From assembly GCA_016714535.1 (NCBI GenBank), contig JADKDR010000003.1, positions 1-19,124 on the forward strand: DNA of 19,124 nt. The letters run 5' to 3'. The position numbers were made by a program, and so were the translations under genes. The notes below the pieces were generated by a model, which ran no database searches, was not told the DNA's origin, and was given only the letters and a program-made list of their open reading frames with translations. Shown here piece by piece: positions 1 to 8,763 of this stretch; the stretch's first letter is position 1, and every line of letters begins with the position of its first letter. The DNA is from Bacteroidota bacterium. GTDB lineage: Bacteria; Bacteroidota; Bacteroidia; AKYH767-A; OLB10.

Positions 1-289
1 TTAATGTTTGCTAATTGGTTACCGCTGCAATACAAAATGGTTAATGCAATGTTTAGTTGCTTATATCAAAAATTGGTTAATAAATTATTTGAACAATCTA
101 AATTTGTAAGATTAACAAAAGCCTCTATACCTGTTAAATCTGAAATACCCAAATTAGCAATATTAATAGTTCCTGTATATGCCGCAGCTTCACTTAGCAT
201 TGGAATTTCTCCATCGGCATTTGTATTGATTGCATTGTTTGCTAACGAGTTAGTGTTTGAAAATTTGCATCCGGAATTGCAATCGTGCA
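1..289 (-). repeat. LRR module E (cut by window edge)
   Basis: The cap CTIAIPDANFQTL is a diverged version of the CIVNIPD cap. INTNADGEIP, AAAYTGTI and ISDLTGIEAFVNLTNLDCS follow. The module runs off the left edge inside a leucine-rich repeat. Confidence 0.7.
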
Positions 290-3200
290 ATTGCAGTCTG
301 CCCTAAATCTTAGCCCCTGCACCTTCTCCTGCACTCCGGTTAGTATTCATATAGGCAGGGCTATCTACTTGAATACAGGTTAATAATGGACAGTTGGTAG
401 CATTGAATGCAGTTAGGTTCAAATTGTTGCCATTTTGCGTGTTCAAACTAGAAAGTGATGGACTTGTTTGAGCATAAAATTGAGTTAAAGCAGTAAGTGC
501 TGATACATCAAGAGAAGTAAGTGGATTGTCGTTGGCTGATAAATAAACAAGACCTGTATTCTGAGATAAATCAATACTGCTGAGTTGATTGGCTTGAAGG
601 GTAGCTGAGGTCAAGCAGTTTGGACCCGTTAAATCAAACTTACGTTGGTTAAAGCCAACATCAAGAGTTTGCAATAAACCATTATCACTCAGATCTAATG
701 TAGTTATGGATTTGAAGAGCAATTTAAAAAGTTTCCGGTTAAGATTATTGTTAGACAAATCAAGCGTATCTATACTGTTGGAGTGACAAGTATAAGGTTA
801 CCGGTGCTGTATTGGCCGTGAGATCTAAACTTGTTAAACTGTTTGAAACAGTTTAAGCTGGTAATACCGGTAAGCTTCATACCGGTCATATTCGTAATAG
901 CCAAACTATTTACATCTATAGCTCCAGGTGTAAGCTGAGGCTTCAGAACTACTGAATTTCACCATCGGCAGTTAGTAGTGTTAATGCTTACATGACGCAT
1001 TTTTAAATGCCGTATCAGGAATATTTACAATACATGGACAAGCAGTGCCAGTGATAACGCCACCCGGGTTTACCCAGTTCGATGTTGGTCCGTTCAAAGC
1101 AAAGTTATTTAAATCTCCATTAATTCCATTGCCACTGGCATCTATTAAAATACTATCTGAAGAATTATTGGCCGAAGCAATTCCCTGATTGAAGTGATAG
1201 TTGAGGGCCAAACCATTTGTGGTGTTTGAATTTCTAAGCATAATGATCAGAAATTTCCTGCTGCTGTTAATGCCCGAGTCCAAATCCGCATTTCATCCAT
1301 TGACCCGGGGTAGAATCCAAGACTTCCTGCTCGTGAACCAACAAATAAACCACTACTAATACCAGTTACACCAATTGCAGTAACTGAATCCACAAATACA
1401 CCGTTTAAAAATATAGATTGCAATTTAGTTTGTGCATCAAATGTGCAAGCTATATGATTCCACGTTCCAAGCACTAATGGTCTGTAGAAACATTGGTGTT
1501 TATCATTTTACCAAAATTGAAGATTTTCAGGTTGAACCTTCAAGAGCTTGGGTCCGATCCGAAACAGCACTTTCCCACACAAATGCACTTTGGCTTCATC
1601 TGCCTTAATCCACGTTTCTGGCTGAACGAGTTTGTAACCACACCGGGTACAAATGCATAATCGTTCACCCCCATCAAAATTAATGCCGATGCCGTACATC
1701 CCGAATTGGTAATATTTGAATTGTCATCATTGCAATCGGTACTATTCAATTCAAAATCCTGCAGGTTGTGAGCATGAGTAAGCCCGTGACCATCATTTCC
1801 AAATCCATCGTTATCCCTGTCACGATAATAAACAGTTGCAGGGGTTACTGTTACATCTTGTGTGCAACGTAGCAGTGTTGTTTAAGGAATCGGTGGCGGG
1901 TCCATGATTTAAGTTATTTGTTCAAGTGGGAAGCAAGATGGAGCATCATTGGTAACCGTTACTGGTCCGGAACCACCCACAACAACAGGGAAGGAAATTT
2001 CCCTCCAATACACAGATAGCATTGGCCGGGTTGTCTTACTAAAGAACCTGGGTTGACAGGTATAATCTAATGTGTAATCGTAAGTCAAATAGTACACTTT
2101 CGAGGTTGATGGCGCCACAAAATTTCCTCCCTGATATGTATTGGAATATCAACATTAATTGATGGCTCGCATTGAAGGGTTTTGAAGGTGCCACCAAATT
2201 CCAATATACCCTTGATAAATACAACCGGGGCAATACACATTATTGATATTAAAATTAGCTACAACTGAATAGCTTAATGAAACCAGATGGCCCAGTGCTA
2301 CCACTGCGGCATTACCTCCTCCATTAATACTCACTCTGTATATGCCTACATTTCTATCGGTGAAAAGAAGGGCCAACTTGAATAGGCATAGGCGGCAGTA
2401 GGGCAACACTGCAAGCTCCATTGATATTATCCTGACAAACGGTAAAGGCGGGAGCACATGTAATTACAAGAGCCGAACAATTGGTGCTGTATGCTGCCCC
2501 TCCATTTATTTGCAGCACAGTTTAGATTTACCAAATTCAAATTTGTGGAAACATCCAAACTTAATAAGTTATTGTTGGAGCAATTTAAACCTGTGATATT
2601 AATAAATGCCCCAATGCCTGTCAAATCAGAAATTGCTAAACTACTAACACTTATTACTCCTGTAAAAGAAGTTGCCTCAGCACATTGTATTTCTCCATCG
2701 CCATTTGTGTTGATTAATGTATCTGCCAATAAAGCATTTTTGAATGCTGTATCAGGAATATTTACAATACAGGGCAGTGGGCAAACAGTGCTATAAGTGG
2801 CGCCTGCATCTTTACCCGCGCTCCAATTAGCGTTCATGTAACTAGGATCGTCCACTTGTATGCAGGTGAGCAATGGATTGGTGGTAGCATCGAATATATA
2901 CCAAGTTACTGTTGAAGCCATTTGTATATTAAGAGAACTGAGTAGATTGTCGGCACAGAGGATAGTTGTCAATGCGGTGTTAGTGCTTAAATCTAAACTT
3001 GTAATGGTGCTATTACAATCAAAAAATTACAACCCTGTATTATTGCTAACATCCAATGATGTAAGTGCATTCCCTTGACATTGCAGCATTGATAAATTAA
3101 TAGATGAAACCAATGTTAAACTAGTGAATAAATTATTAGCACAATTAAGGTTAAACATATTGGTACAACCAGTAAGATTAATGCTTCCAGGAATTAAATT

Positions 3201-6200
3201 ATTCCCAATAATTAATTGTTGAACATTGGAGTTTCCTGTAAATGCAAGATTAGTAATTGAATTAACTGCACAATTTATTGTTTGTAGGAATGTATTATAA
3301 GAAATATCTAATGCTGTTAGATTATTCGTAGAACAATCCAATCCCGTTAAATTTGTAAATGCTTCTATCCCTGTTAAATCGCTTATTCCTAATGAGTTTA
3401 CATTAATGGTACCAGTGTATGCAATAGCCTCAGCGCATTGTATTTCGCCATCTTCATTCGTATTAATAGAAAAATCTGAAACTAATGCTGATTTAAAATT
3501 GGCATCAGGAATATTTACAATACATGCGCAGTTTGTACTATAGATAGCACCAGCATCTTTGCCACCACTCCAATTAGTGTTCATGTATGCGATATCGTCT
3601 CCTGTATGCAGGTTAACATCAGATAGCTTGATGCATTAAAGAAAGTAGAGGTTGCTGTTGTTACCGTTCACGAACATTTAAGCTACTTAATGAAGAGAGT
3701 GTTGCTAACTATTTAACCATGTCAACCCTGTTTGTGCAGACAGGTCAAGATTGGTAACCTACATACCGGGGCTGTTAAAAAATGTTATTGCAGTATTTGC
3801 TGAAAGGTCAAGGTTAGTAATCAGAGTTTACCTCCACAAAGCAAGGTCTGTAGCAATAGGTTGTTGCTTAGATCCAGACTTGTTAATAGATTATTTGCAC
3901 AAAACAAGTAAGTGAAGTTGTGTATTGGCGCTAAGGTCAAGCGTTGAAAGTGAGTTATCTATAAGTGGAGTCCATCAACGCAGTGAATGCTTCTATACCG
4001 GTTAAATCTGCAATGCCAATCCATTGATATACATATGGCCGGTATATGCAGCTGCTTCAGCACATTTATCTCACTATCACTATTTGTATTGATTAATGCA
4101 TTTGCCAACAATGCATTCTTAAAAGTTAGCATCAGGAATATTTATAATGCATACAGGTTGACCTACTTGAAAAGTACTTAATTGATTACCTGTATAACTT
4201 GCTGTAATTGAGGTTGCTGTGCGGTTAGTAACTGTAAGCGGTGTCCATATACCATCGTGCAGTTTTGATACTTCAAATAAATTCCAGTCGGCACCGGCAT
4301 CAATATCGGCAGGTTGCCAATTTAATGTTACGGATAATCCGCTTAATTCTACACCTGCCGAATCTATTTTCCAATGACGGTTGACACTTTTGGCAGCATC
4401 AATATTCGAACTACTAATATTGGCATCATCACCGGCTATTGCGCTGGCTCTTACACCACCGCCAACAGTGGCATCCACAGTTAATGATATTGGATAGTAA
4501 TCAACATTATCACCAATAAGAAACCAAGCCGAAGAATTTCCGGCAACATAATACTGTTGCATATTGCCATCAATCCAGTCATCGCCATTACCATTATTTT
4601 GAGCCGTTGCACCCGAGTCTAATATCAATGTGAAGTTGCCTGTGTGTAAAATGCCATTATTGATATTGAACAGTTGCTCCACATGCATATCGCTTGTAAG
4701 CGTAGTGCCTGAAAGGGTGTTCAATAAAAGATGCTTGAATTTACCTGTACCCGATAATGTTTGATTGGCGTTATCATCCATATCCCAAATCCCAATCCTA
4801 TATAACCATTGTTAATTACCTCTGGTCCATAGTAATTTACCTGACCACTACCATCTATGGAGGCTCCGGTATTTACATGCCGGTGCCTAATAAACCAGCA
4901 CCACCCATAAAGGTAACATCAACACCGGGACCATCGTTTACAGTTACCGTTACATTGTTGGTGCTGAGAGAGCCACCATTTTCTACTACCAATTCATCTA
5001 TAGTAAGGTTGCTAAGTACAAATATGGTGTGGCCGCTTCTGATGGTAATGGTGCTATCCAACACTGAAGGTGGTTGCGCTGCAGGCACCCATACACTTCC
5101 ATTAAATGTTTCCCAGTTAGCAATGTCAGGCCAAATACCTGAGGCAACCGTGCGGTACTCATTTGTGGGAGGGTTCGCGGCTTCGCCAATTTGAAAATCG
5201 CTAAACGAGGTTATGCCTGTAACTGAAATAGAGTTACTGCCATTATTGGTGACTGAAACGAAAATCCAGCTTGAATTATCAAATTTAGAAACTATAAAGT
5301 TTGCCGGGTTAGCCCCTCCATCTATTTCGCCAGTTTCCCAAATAAAGTTTGAAGTTAGCGAAGTGAAGCCAACTCCGTTATTATTTATTTTCCAATGCTT
5401 ATTTACACTTTTTGCCGGATTAATACCTGAATTGGCTACATCAGGGTGATCGGCACCTTCTACCCTGGCGGTAATGAAACCGGGTGTGAAAATATTATCC
5501 ATAGTTATATCAAAGACATTCCTGTAAGTGGCATCGCCTATATCAAAAGAATAAAATCCGGTATTTACAACTTCGCGCTCCAAATTTCCATTTACCCAGC
5601 TAATGCCATTTACACCAATTGAAACATTCGGCCCTAGCTTTAAATTATTTATTCCGGTTGTAATTATTCCATCGGTATAAACCATTGCGCCTGTAACGGT
5701 TATATCACTATTGAGCGTGATACCATTTGAGTTAAGCATTGTAAAATTCGTAATTATTCCACCTCCTGTTAAAGTCTGATTGCTGCTGCCGGTAAATTTT
5801 AATGAATCCAATCCAACCGAACCGCTAACAGTAAATAACGGCCCACTAAATTCTAAATATACTGTGCCATTTAAGTCTCCATCTATGGTATAAGTACCAT
5901 CATGAATTCCGGTGCTATTGTTTACAGATAATTCAGCAGACGGTTGCACCGTAACTGCTCCGTGGTTGTTAAATACTACATCAGCAGTTAAAGTGATCAA
6001 ACTATTATTATCAATGGTGATTATTCCTATTGCGCTATTGTTTATGGCCGGAGTTGTGCCTCCTGTAACATTAATATCCATGGAGCTATTAAAGGATAAA
6101 CTACCACCATTATTTATTGCATTATTAATTCCGGTAAAATCTATATTTCCTGTGCCTGAAAAATCAATAATACCTGTACTCTCAATTTTGGTATTGATAC

Positions 6201-6774
6201 CTTGAAAAATAATTACGCTCGATCCACTACCCCAGTTAATTGCACCTGCATTGTTGATAATTAATCCGCCTCCTAATACAAAATCTTCTGCGGTAGAAAT
6301 CAACATACTTCCCCCTAATAAAATATCAATACTACCGGGGCCGTTAAATACGTCCAGGGTGCCACAATTCAGTTGAGCACCTGATTCTATTACAACGTTG
6401 CCATTCACAATTAAACCACCACCGGCATACGTTAACGAACCATATACTTCTAGATCATTACCAGCTCCATCAAGTATAATTAAATCGGCTTCAGCTATGC
6501 TTAAGCCACCTCCCGCTTCTACAATTAACTGGTCTGCCTGCACGATTAGCGAGTTATTATTTATGTTATCACCATTGCGTATGGTTATCACATTGCTATT
6601 AGTGCCATCAGGAGGAACAATGGCAGATACCCATGCTGCGCCATCATAACGTTGCCAGTTGGCGGGCACTTCCCAGGCACCTGATTCAATAGTACGGTAA
6701 TCGCCCAAACTTTGGGCATTTACATTAACTGTAATAACAGTTATAAATAACAAGATGTAAATCAACTTTTTCAT
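1..6774 (-). CDS. Giant secreted modular LRR/LamG surface protein (3' end outside window, frameshifted)
   Basis: The start at 6774 begins with a clear signal peptide (MKKLIYILLFITVITVNVNA, then Q). About 630 residues of Gly/Asn-rich beta-repeat sequence follow without a break, down to 4873. Two copies of a YRT(I/V)xSGxW...NW module lie near residues 26 and 540. After a frameshift near 4873-4781 the same architecture continues to 4119 (NRHWKIDS, paralleling NKHWKINN earlier). Then come leucine-rich repeats with a Cys in the consensus (LxxLDCSxNxLTxLDxSxN), a Cys-rich segment (about 2480-1900), a DxDNDGFG...DCNDDNSN calcium-type motif (about 1830-1700), a LamG/concanavalin-like domain (about 1700-1190) and more leucine-rich modules to the left edge. 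Many single-base frameshifts occur, but no new start or signal peptide is seen, so I treat it as one gene of more than 2,250 codons. It is probably exported and surface-bound, possibly through type IX secretion, but the C-terminal sorting domain would lie outside the window. The role as an adhesin is inferred. Confidence 0.85.
290..1034 (-). repeat. LRR module D
   Basis: The cap CIVNIPDTAFKNA directly follows the LamG-like domain. Leucine-rich repeats continue to the exit motif CIQVDSPAYMNTNRSAG around 303-380. Several single-base frameshifts fall between 760 and 980. Confidence 0.7.
2480..2771 (-). repeat. LRR module C (short)
   Basis: The cap CIVNIPDTAFKNALLAD is followed by INTNGDGEIQCAEA, ISDLTGIGAF and about two leucine-rich repeats (NCSNNNLLSLDVSTN). 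It is only about 290 bases long. It then passes into a Cys-rich segment (NCSALVITCAPAFTVCQDN) instead of the usual exit motif. Confidence 0.75.
2772..3524 (-). repeat. LRR module B
   Basis: The cap CIVNIPDANFKSAL is followed by INTNEDGEIQCAEA, a YTGTINV strand and ISDLTGIEAFTNLTGLDCS. Leucine-rich repeats follow, closing with an exit motif containing CIQVDDPSYMN and NWSAGKDAGA. The same exit motif (MNTNWSGGKDAGA) closes module A around 3525-3584. This is the best-preserved module. Confidence 0.8.
3525..4151 (-). repeat. LRR module A (cap plus leucine-rich repeats)
   Basis: It opens with the cap motif CIINIPDANF, followed by INTNSD and an AAAYTG segment, then leucine-rich repeats. The repeats from 3600 to 3990 are badly frameshifted but still show L..L..N periodicity. 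It is the first of five modules built on the same plan. Confidence 0.7.
5025..5157 (-). repeat. Second copy of the YRT-SG-W module in the giant protein
   Basis: The protein segment starting EYRTVASGIWPDIANWETF matches the segment just after the signal peptide (DYRTIESGAWEVPANW, about 6699-6570). Both continue with a VW or AWV, a Pro-rich turn and an ITIR(S/N)G strand. The two copies lie about 515 residues apart and each opens a stretch of beta-rich sequence, so they probably mark the starts of two homologous domains. Confidence 0.7.
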
Positions 6775-7835
6775 ATTCAGCGAATGGTTTTATTTAATTA
6801 TTATTTTTTTAATATGTGGGGTAAATCTACTTGCCTGATTTTAATTTATATCCATAAATATCTGCGCAAATACATTTACAAAATAATTTAATATGGTACT
6901 TAGTTCTTTTTCAATTCTGAATTTAACTTGGCCATTATTTTTTTTTACGGACCAAAACATATACAGGTTTTATTCTCTTTCAATTTTAATTCTAGTTCTT
7001 CTATATCGCGGTGTAAAAATATACATACGTTTACATCATTCAATTGGCGAATCGGCTTTACACTCCAAAATCACTATATTTGGTGATACACCTTCAATGA
7101 TAATTTTGATGCCATATTAAATTTTTATTAGTATCAGGTTTAGTTTCACTCTCAGGTGTTCAAAATGACAAAGAAAATTAAAAGCGATTATTCAATAATC
7201 CTTAGCAAGGATGCGAATTTATTTCAAATACGCAATATAAAGTCATTGTTATTAATGATTTTTAGGCTGGTAGATTTTATCTTTTGTTTTTATAGATAAG
7301 AGAGCACTTTGCCAATAAATGCCATTATTGCCATAAGTAGGCTGTTCAAATAGGAATAAACTAGCACTTTACGATTTCACCTTTGAAAGTTGAAATCAGC
7401 AAAAGTGATTTTTTAATTGTTTATTTTTTTTTGAAAAATTGCTGGTCCGATTAAACAGGCTTTCCCTTTTCGAAATTGTTCAATCAATTAATTGCTCCCC
7501 CTAATGTTTTCTCTTTAATTGATTTACGCAAATGCCAGATAAAAAATGGTGTCACTATAAAAGGAATTCAAATGCTTAAAGTTCAACAAATGGAGCCGTT
7601 CTTAAGTGTATACTTATTTAAGTAAGTTGAAGGTTATGATCAAACAAGGGTTTTCCCTTATTTTAAAAAACACATGATTACCATCTTTTCTCTGCTGTGT
7701 TTGCGATGCATCTTTGCATCGTTCAATGACATCAATGAGATTCGCAAAAGGAATTTAAAATGAAAAATCAGGATCTCAAAGGATGGTGGCATATGAATTG
7801 AAAACGTTACTTAATAGAAAAAAAATAAACGAACC
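6775..7835. other. AT-rich intergenic region, mostly featureless
   Basis: This kilobase separates the giant protein (minus) from the small plus-strand genes. It has long A and T runs and no open frame with recognisable protein character. A 44-codon frame at 7165-7299 (MTKKIKSDYSII...) and a 75-codon frame at 6893-7120 are present, but nothing supports them. An inverted repeat, CGATGCA-TCTT-TGCATCG, lies at 7704-7721 and is not followed by a T tract. I see no convincing promoter for the giant gene. Confidence 0.5.
7760..7801 (+). CDS. Possible 13-residue leader peptide
   Basis: A tiny frame encoding MKNQDLKGWWHMN is preceded by AAAAGGAATTTAAA, one of few purine-rich, Shine-Dalgarno-like stretches seen in the window. 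It ends 34 bases before the start of the 28-residue membrane peptide, so it could be a leader or an upstream frame of the same transcript. The length is too short for any statistical support and I recognise no family. Confidence 0.18.
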   Translation: MKNQDLKGWWHMN

Positions 7836-7922
7836 ATGTTGCTGATTGTAATAATAGTAGTAAACATAATGATGCTGATAGCAGGGTTATGGTTGAATAA
7901 AAAGGAAGTCAACGAATTGTAA
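7836..7922 (+). CDS. Small single-pass membrane peptide (28 aa)
   Basis: The frame encodes MLLIVIIVVNIMMLIAGLWL followed by NKKEVNEL and a stop. About 20 hydrophobic residues form one transmembrane helix, and a short charged tail follows, the layout of small membrane peptides that sit beside larger partners (KdpF has a similar size, but no kdp genes are here and the sequence is not a clear match). There is no Shine-Dalgarno sequence. It lies about 120 bases upstream of the hairpin array on the same strand with no terminator seen between, so the array could be its 3' untranslated region. The function is unknown. Confidence 0.4.
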   Translation: MLLIVIIVVNIMMLIAGLWLNKKEVNEL

Positions 7923-8042
7923 AATTGAGGTTAAAAGAGAAGGTAGGAACAATTAAGCAGATCTTTGTGCGTAAGACATATAATTAAACTACAAGCTGAT
8001 AGATAAAAGCAATACCATACGGAAATAAAATTCCGGCAACGT

Positions 8043-8345
8043 GAGCAGTCCTGTAAGATTGCTTGAATTAAAAAAACCGAAGGTCCCGTAAGACTAAGGT
8101 AGTAATACAAACGTAACCCCGTAAGGTTTCGATACCATAAAAAGACGCGCCCCGTAAGGCTCGCACACCAAAAGACAAGCCCCGTAAGGCTTGCACACCA
8201 AAAAGACGCGCCCCGTAAGGCTCGCACACCAAAAAGACAAGCCCCGTAAGGCTTGCACCACAAGAGCAATCATGTAAGATTGCCACCATTATAAAAAGAA
8301 ACCCCGTAAGGTTTCGGAGTATTCCTAAAATTCCAAAAAAAAATG
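8043..8345 (+). ncRNA. Array of nine hairpins with a shared YGTAA loop (putative structured RNA)
   Basis: Nine hairpins occur every 28-35 bases. Their six-base loops start at 8051, 8086, 8119, 8152, 8182, 8213, 8244, 8272 and 8304. Seven loops read CCGTAA, one CTGTAA and one ATGTAA, and each is closed by a C-G pair. The stems differ but remain paired: AGCAGTC/GATTGCT, GGTC/GACT, AACC/GGTT, CAAGCC/GGCTTG (twice), GCAATC/GATTGC and GAAACC/GGTTTC. The units at 8152 and 8213 have one C-T mismatch, and the unit at 8119 a T-T mismatch. Linkers are A-rich and look unpaired. A rho-independent terminator follows, so the RNA reads on the plus strand. The spacing is not in multiples of three, so it is not a repeat protein. 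I know no named RNA family with this form. The layout resembles RNAs that sequester a protein through repeated loops, as CsrB does for CsrA. The 5' end and promoter are not resolved. Confidence 0.7.
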
Positions 8346-8374
8346 AGCCCCGTTTTTAACGGGGCTTTGTTTTT
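8346..8374 (+). terminator. Rho-independent terminator after hairpin array
   Basis: The stem AGCCCCG/CGGGGCT (8346-8352 and 8360-8366) encloses a TTTTTAA loop and is followed by TTTGTTTTT. An A run upstream (8335-8343) would also serve minus-strand transcripts. The stem is more GC-rich than the array hairpins and lacks the GTAA loop. Confidence 0.85.
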
Positions 8375-8432
8375 AATTTGACTTTTTTATGTTTATGTTT
8401 TGGTTGATAAATTCGCAATAGATATTTATAGC

Positions 8433-8464
8433 TTTATCACAATTGGTTTTTAGTTCTACTTTTG
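8433..8464 (+). promoter_or_regulatory. Candidate Bacteroidota promoter for the two-helix peptide
   Basis: TACTTTTG (8457-8464) matches the -7 consensus TAnnTTTG. TTTA lies 20 bases upstream (8433-8436), one base off the -33 TTTG. Transcription would begin about 10 bases before the ATG at 8482. Confidence 0.35.
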
Positions 8465-8481
8465 TTGCAAATATATTCTCA

Positions 8482-8667
8482 ATGTCAGATAAGCGAAGAA
8501 TTACAATCATAACCATATCGGTAATTGCCGGAACAATGCTTTCATTTTTTATTTTCAAAGGTAAAAAGGGCGTGCTTACTAAAGACGATTATATTACTAT
8601 GGGAAGCATTATGGCTGTTTCTTTAGCTTTAATAATTGGAATCTCATTTATCCTAAAGAGCAGATAA
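8482..8667 (+). CDS. Small two-helix membrane protein (61 aa), function unknown
   Basis: The protein starts MSDKRRITIITISVIAGTML and has two hydrophobic helices, about residues 7-22 and 40-58. They are separated by a basic and acidic loop (KGKKGVLTKDDY). The basic N-terminus predicts an inward-facing N-terminus. An upstream in-frame ATG at 8443 would add 13 residues and overlap the candidate promoter, so I prefer 8482. It stands alone between two terminators. I do not recognise a family. Confidence 0.6.
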   Translation: MSDKRRITIITISVIAGTMLSFFIFKGKKGVLTKDDYITMGSIMAVSLALIIGISFILKSR

Positions 8668-8710
8668 AGAGTTTGGCGATAAGCTATAAACTGAAACAAA
8701 TTTGTGCACA

Positions 8711-8740
8711 TAAAAAAAGCGCACAAATTTTTGTGCGCTC
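8711..8740 (-). terminator. Terminator of the S46 peptidase gene
   Basis: A perfect 10-base stem AGCGCACAAA/TTTGTGCGCT (8718-8739) with a two-base spacer is followed on the minus strand by seven Ts. It lies 24 bases past the peptidase stop. On the plus strand it may also stop transcripts of the 61-residue gene. Confidence 0.85.
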
Positions 8741-8763
8741 TATTTTACATTTACTCCCTGATT

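Noticed and set aside
6893..7120. Plus-strand 75-codon hydrophobic frame
   Set aside because: The composition follows from the T-rich DNA. No start signal or conserved motif was seen.
7704..7721. Terminator candidate CGATGCA-TCTT-TGCATCG
   Set aside because: It has no T tract on either side, and no gene ends near it.
7931..8289. Minus-strand open frames of 112 and 73 codons with repeats such as ALRGASFW and CASLTG
   Set aside because: They are read through the hairpin array. Unit spacings of 35, 33, 33, 30, 31, 31, 28 and 32 bases are mostly not multiples of three, so the repeats change frame, and the stems explain the conservation better.
8043..8345. CRISPR array
   Set aside because: The repeated part is a six-base loop with changing stems rather than one identical repeat. 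The linkers are short, A-rich and alike, not unique spacers, and no cas gene is near.
8043..8345. Integron attC sites or insertion-sequence ends
   Set aside because: No integrase or transposase is in the window, and the units are only about 18 bases long, with none of the usual attC core sites.
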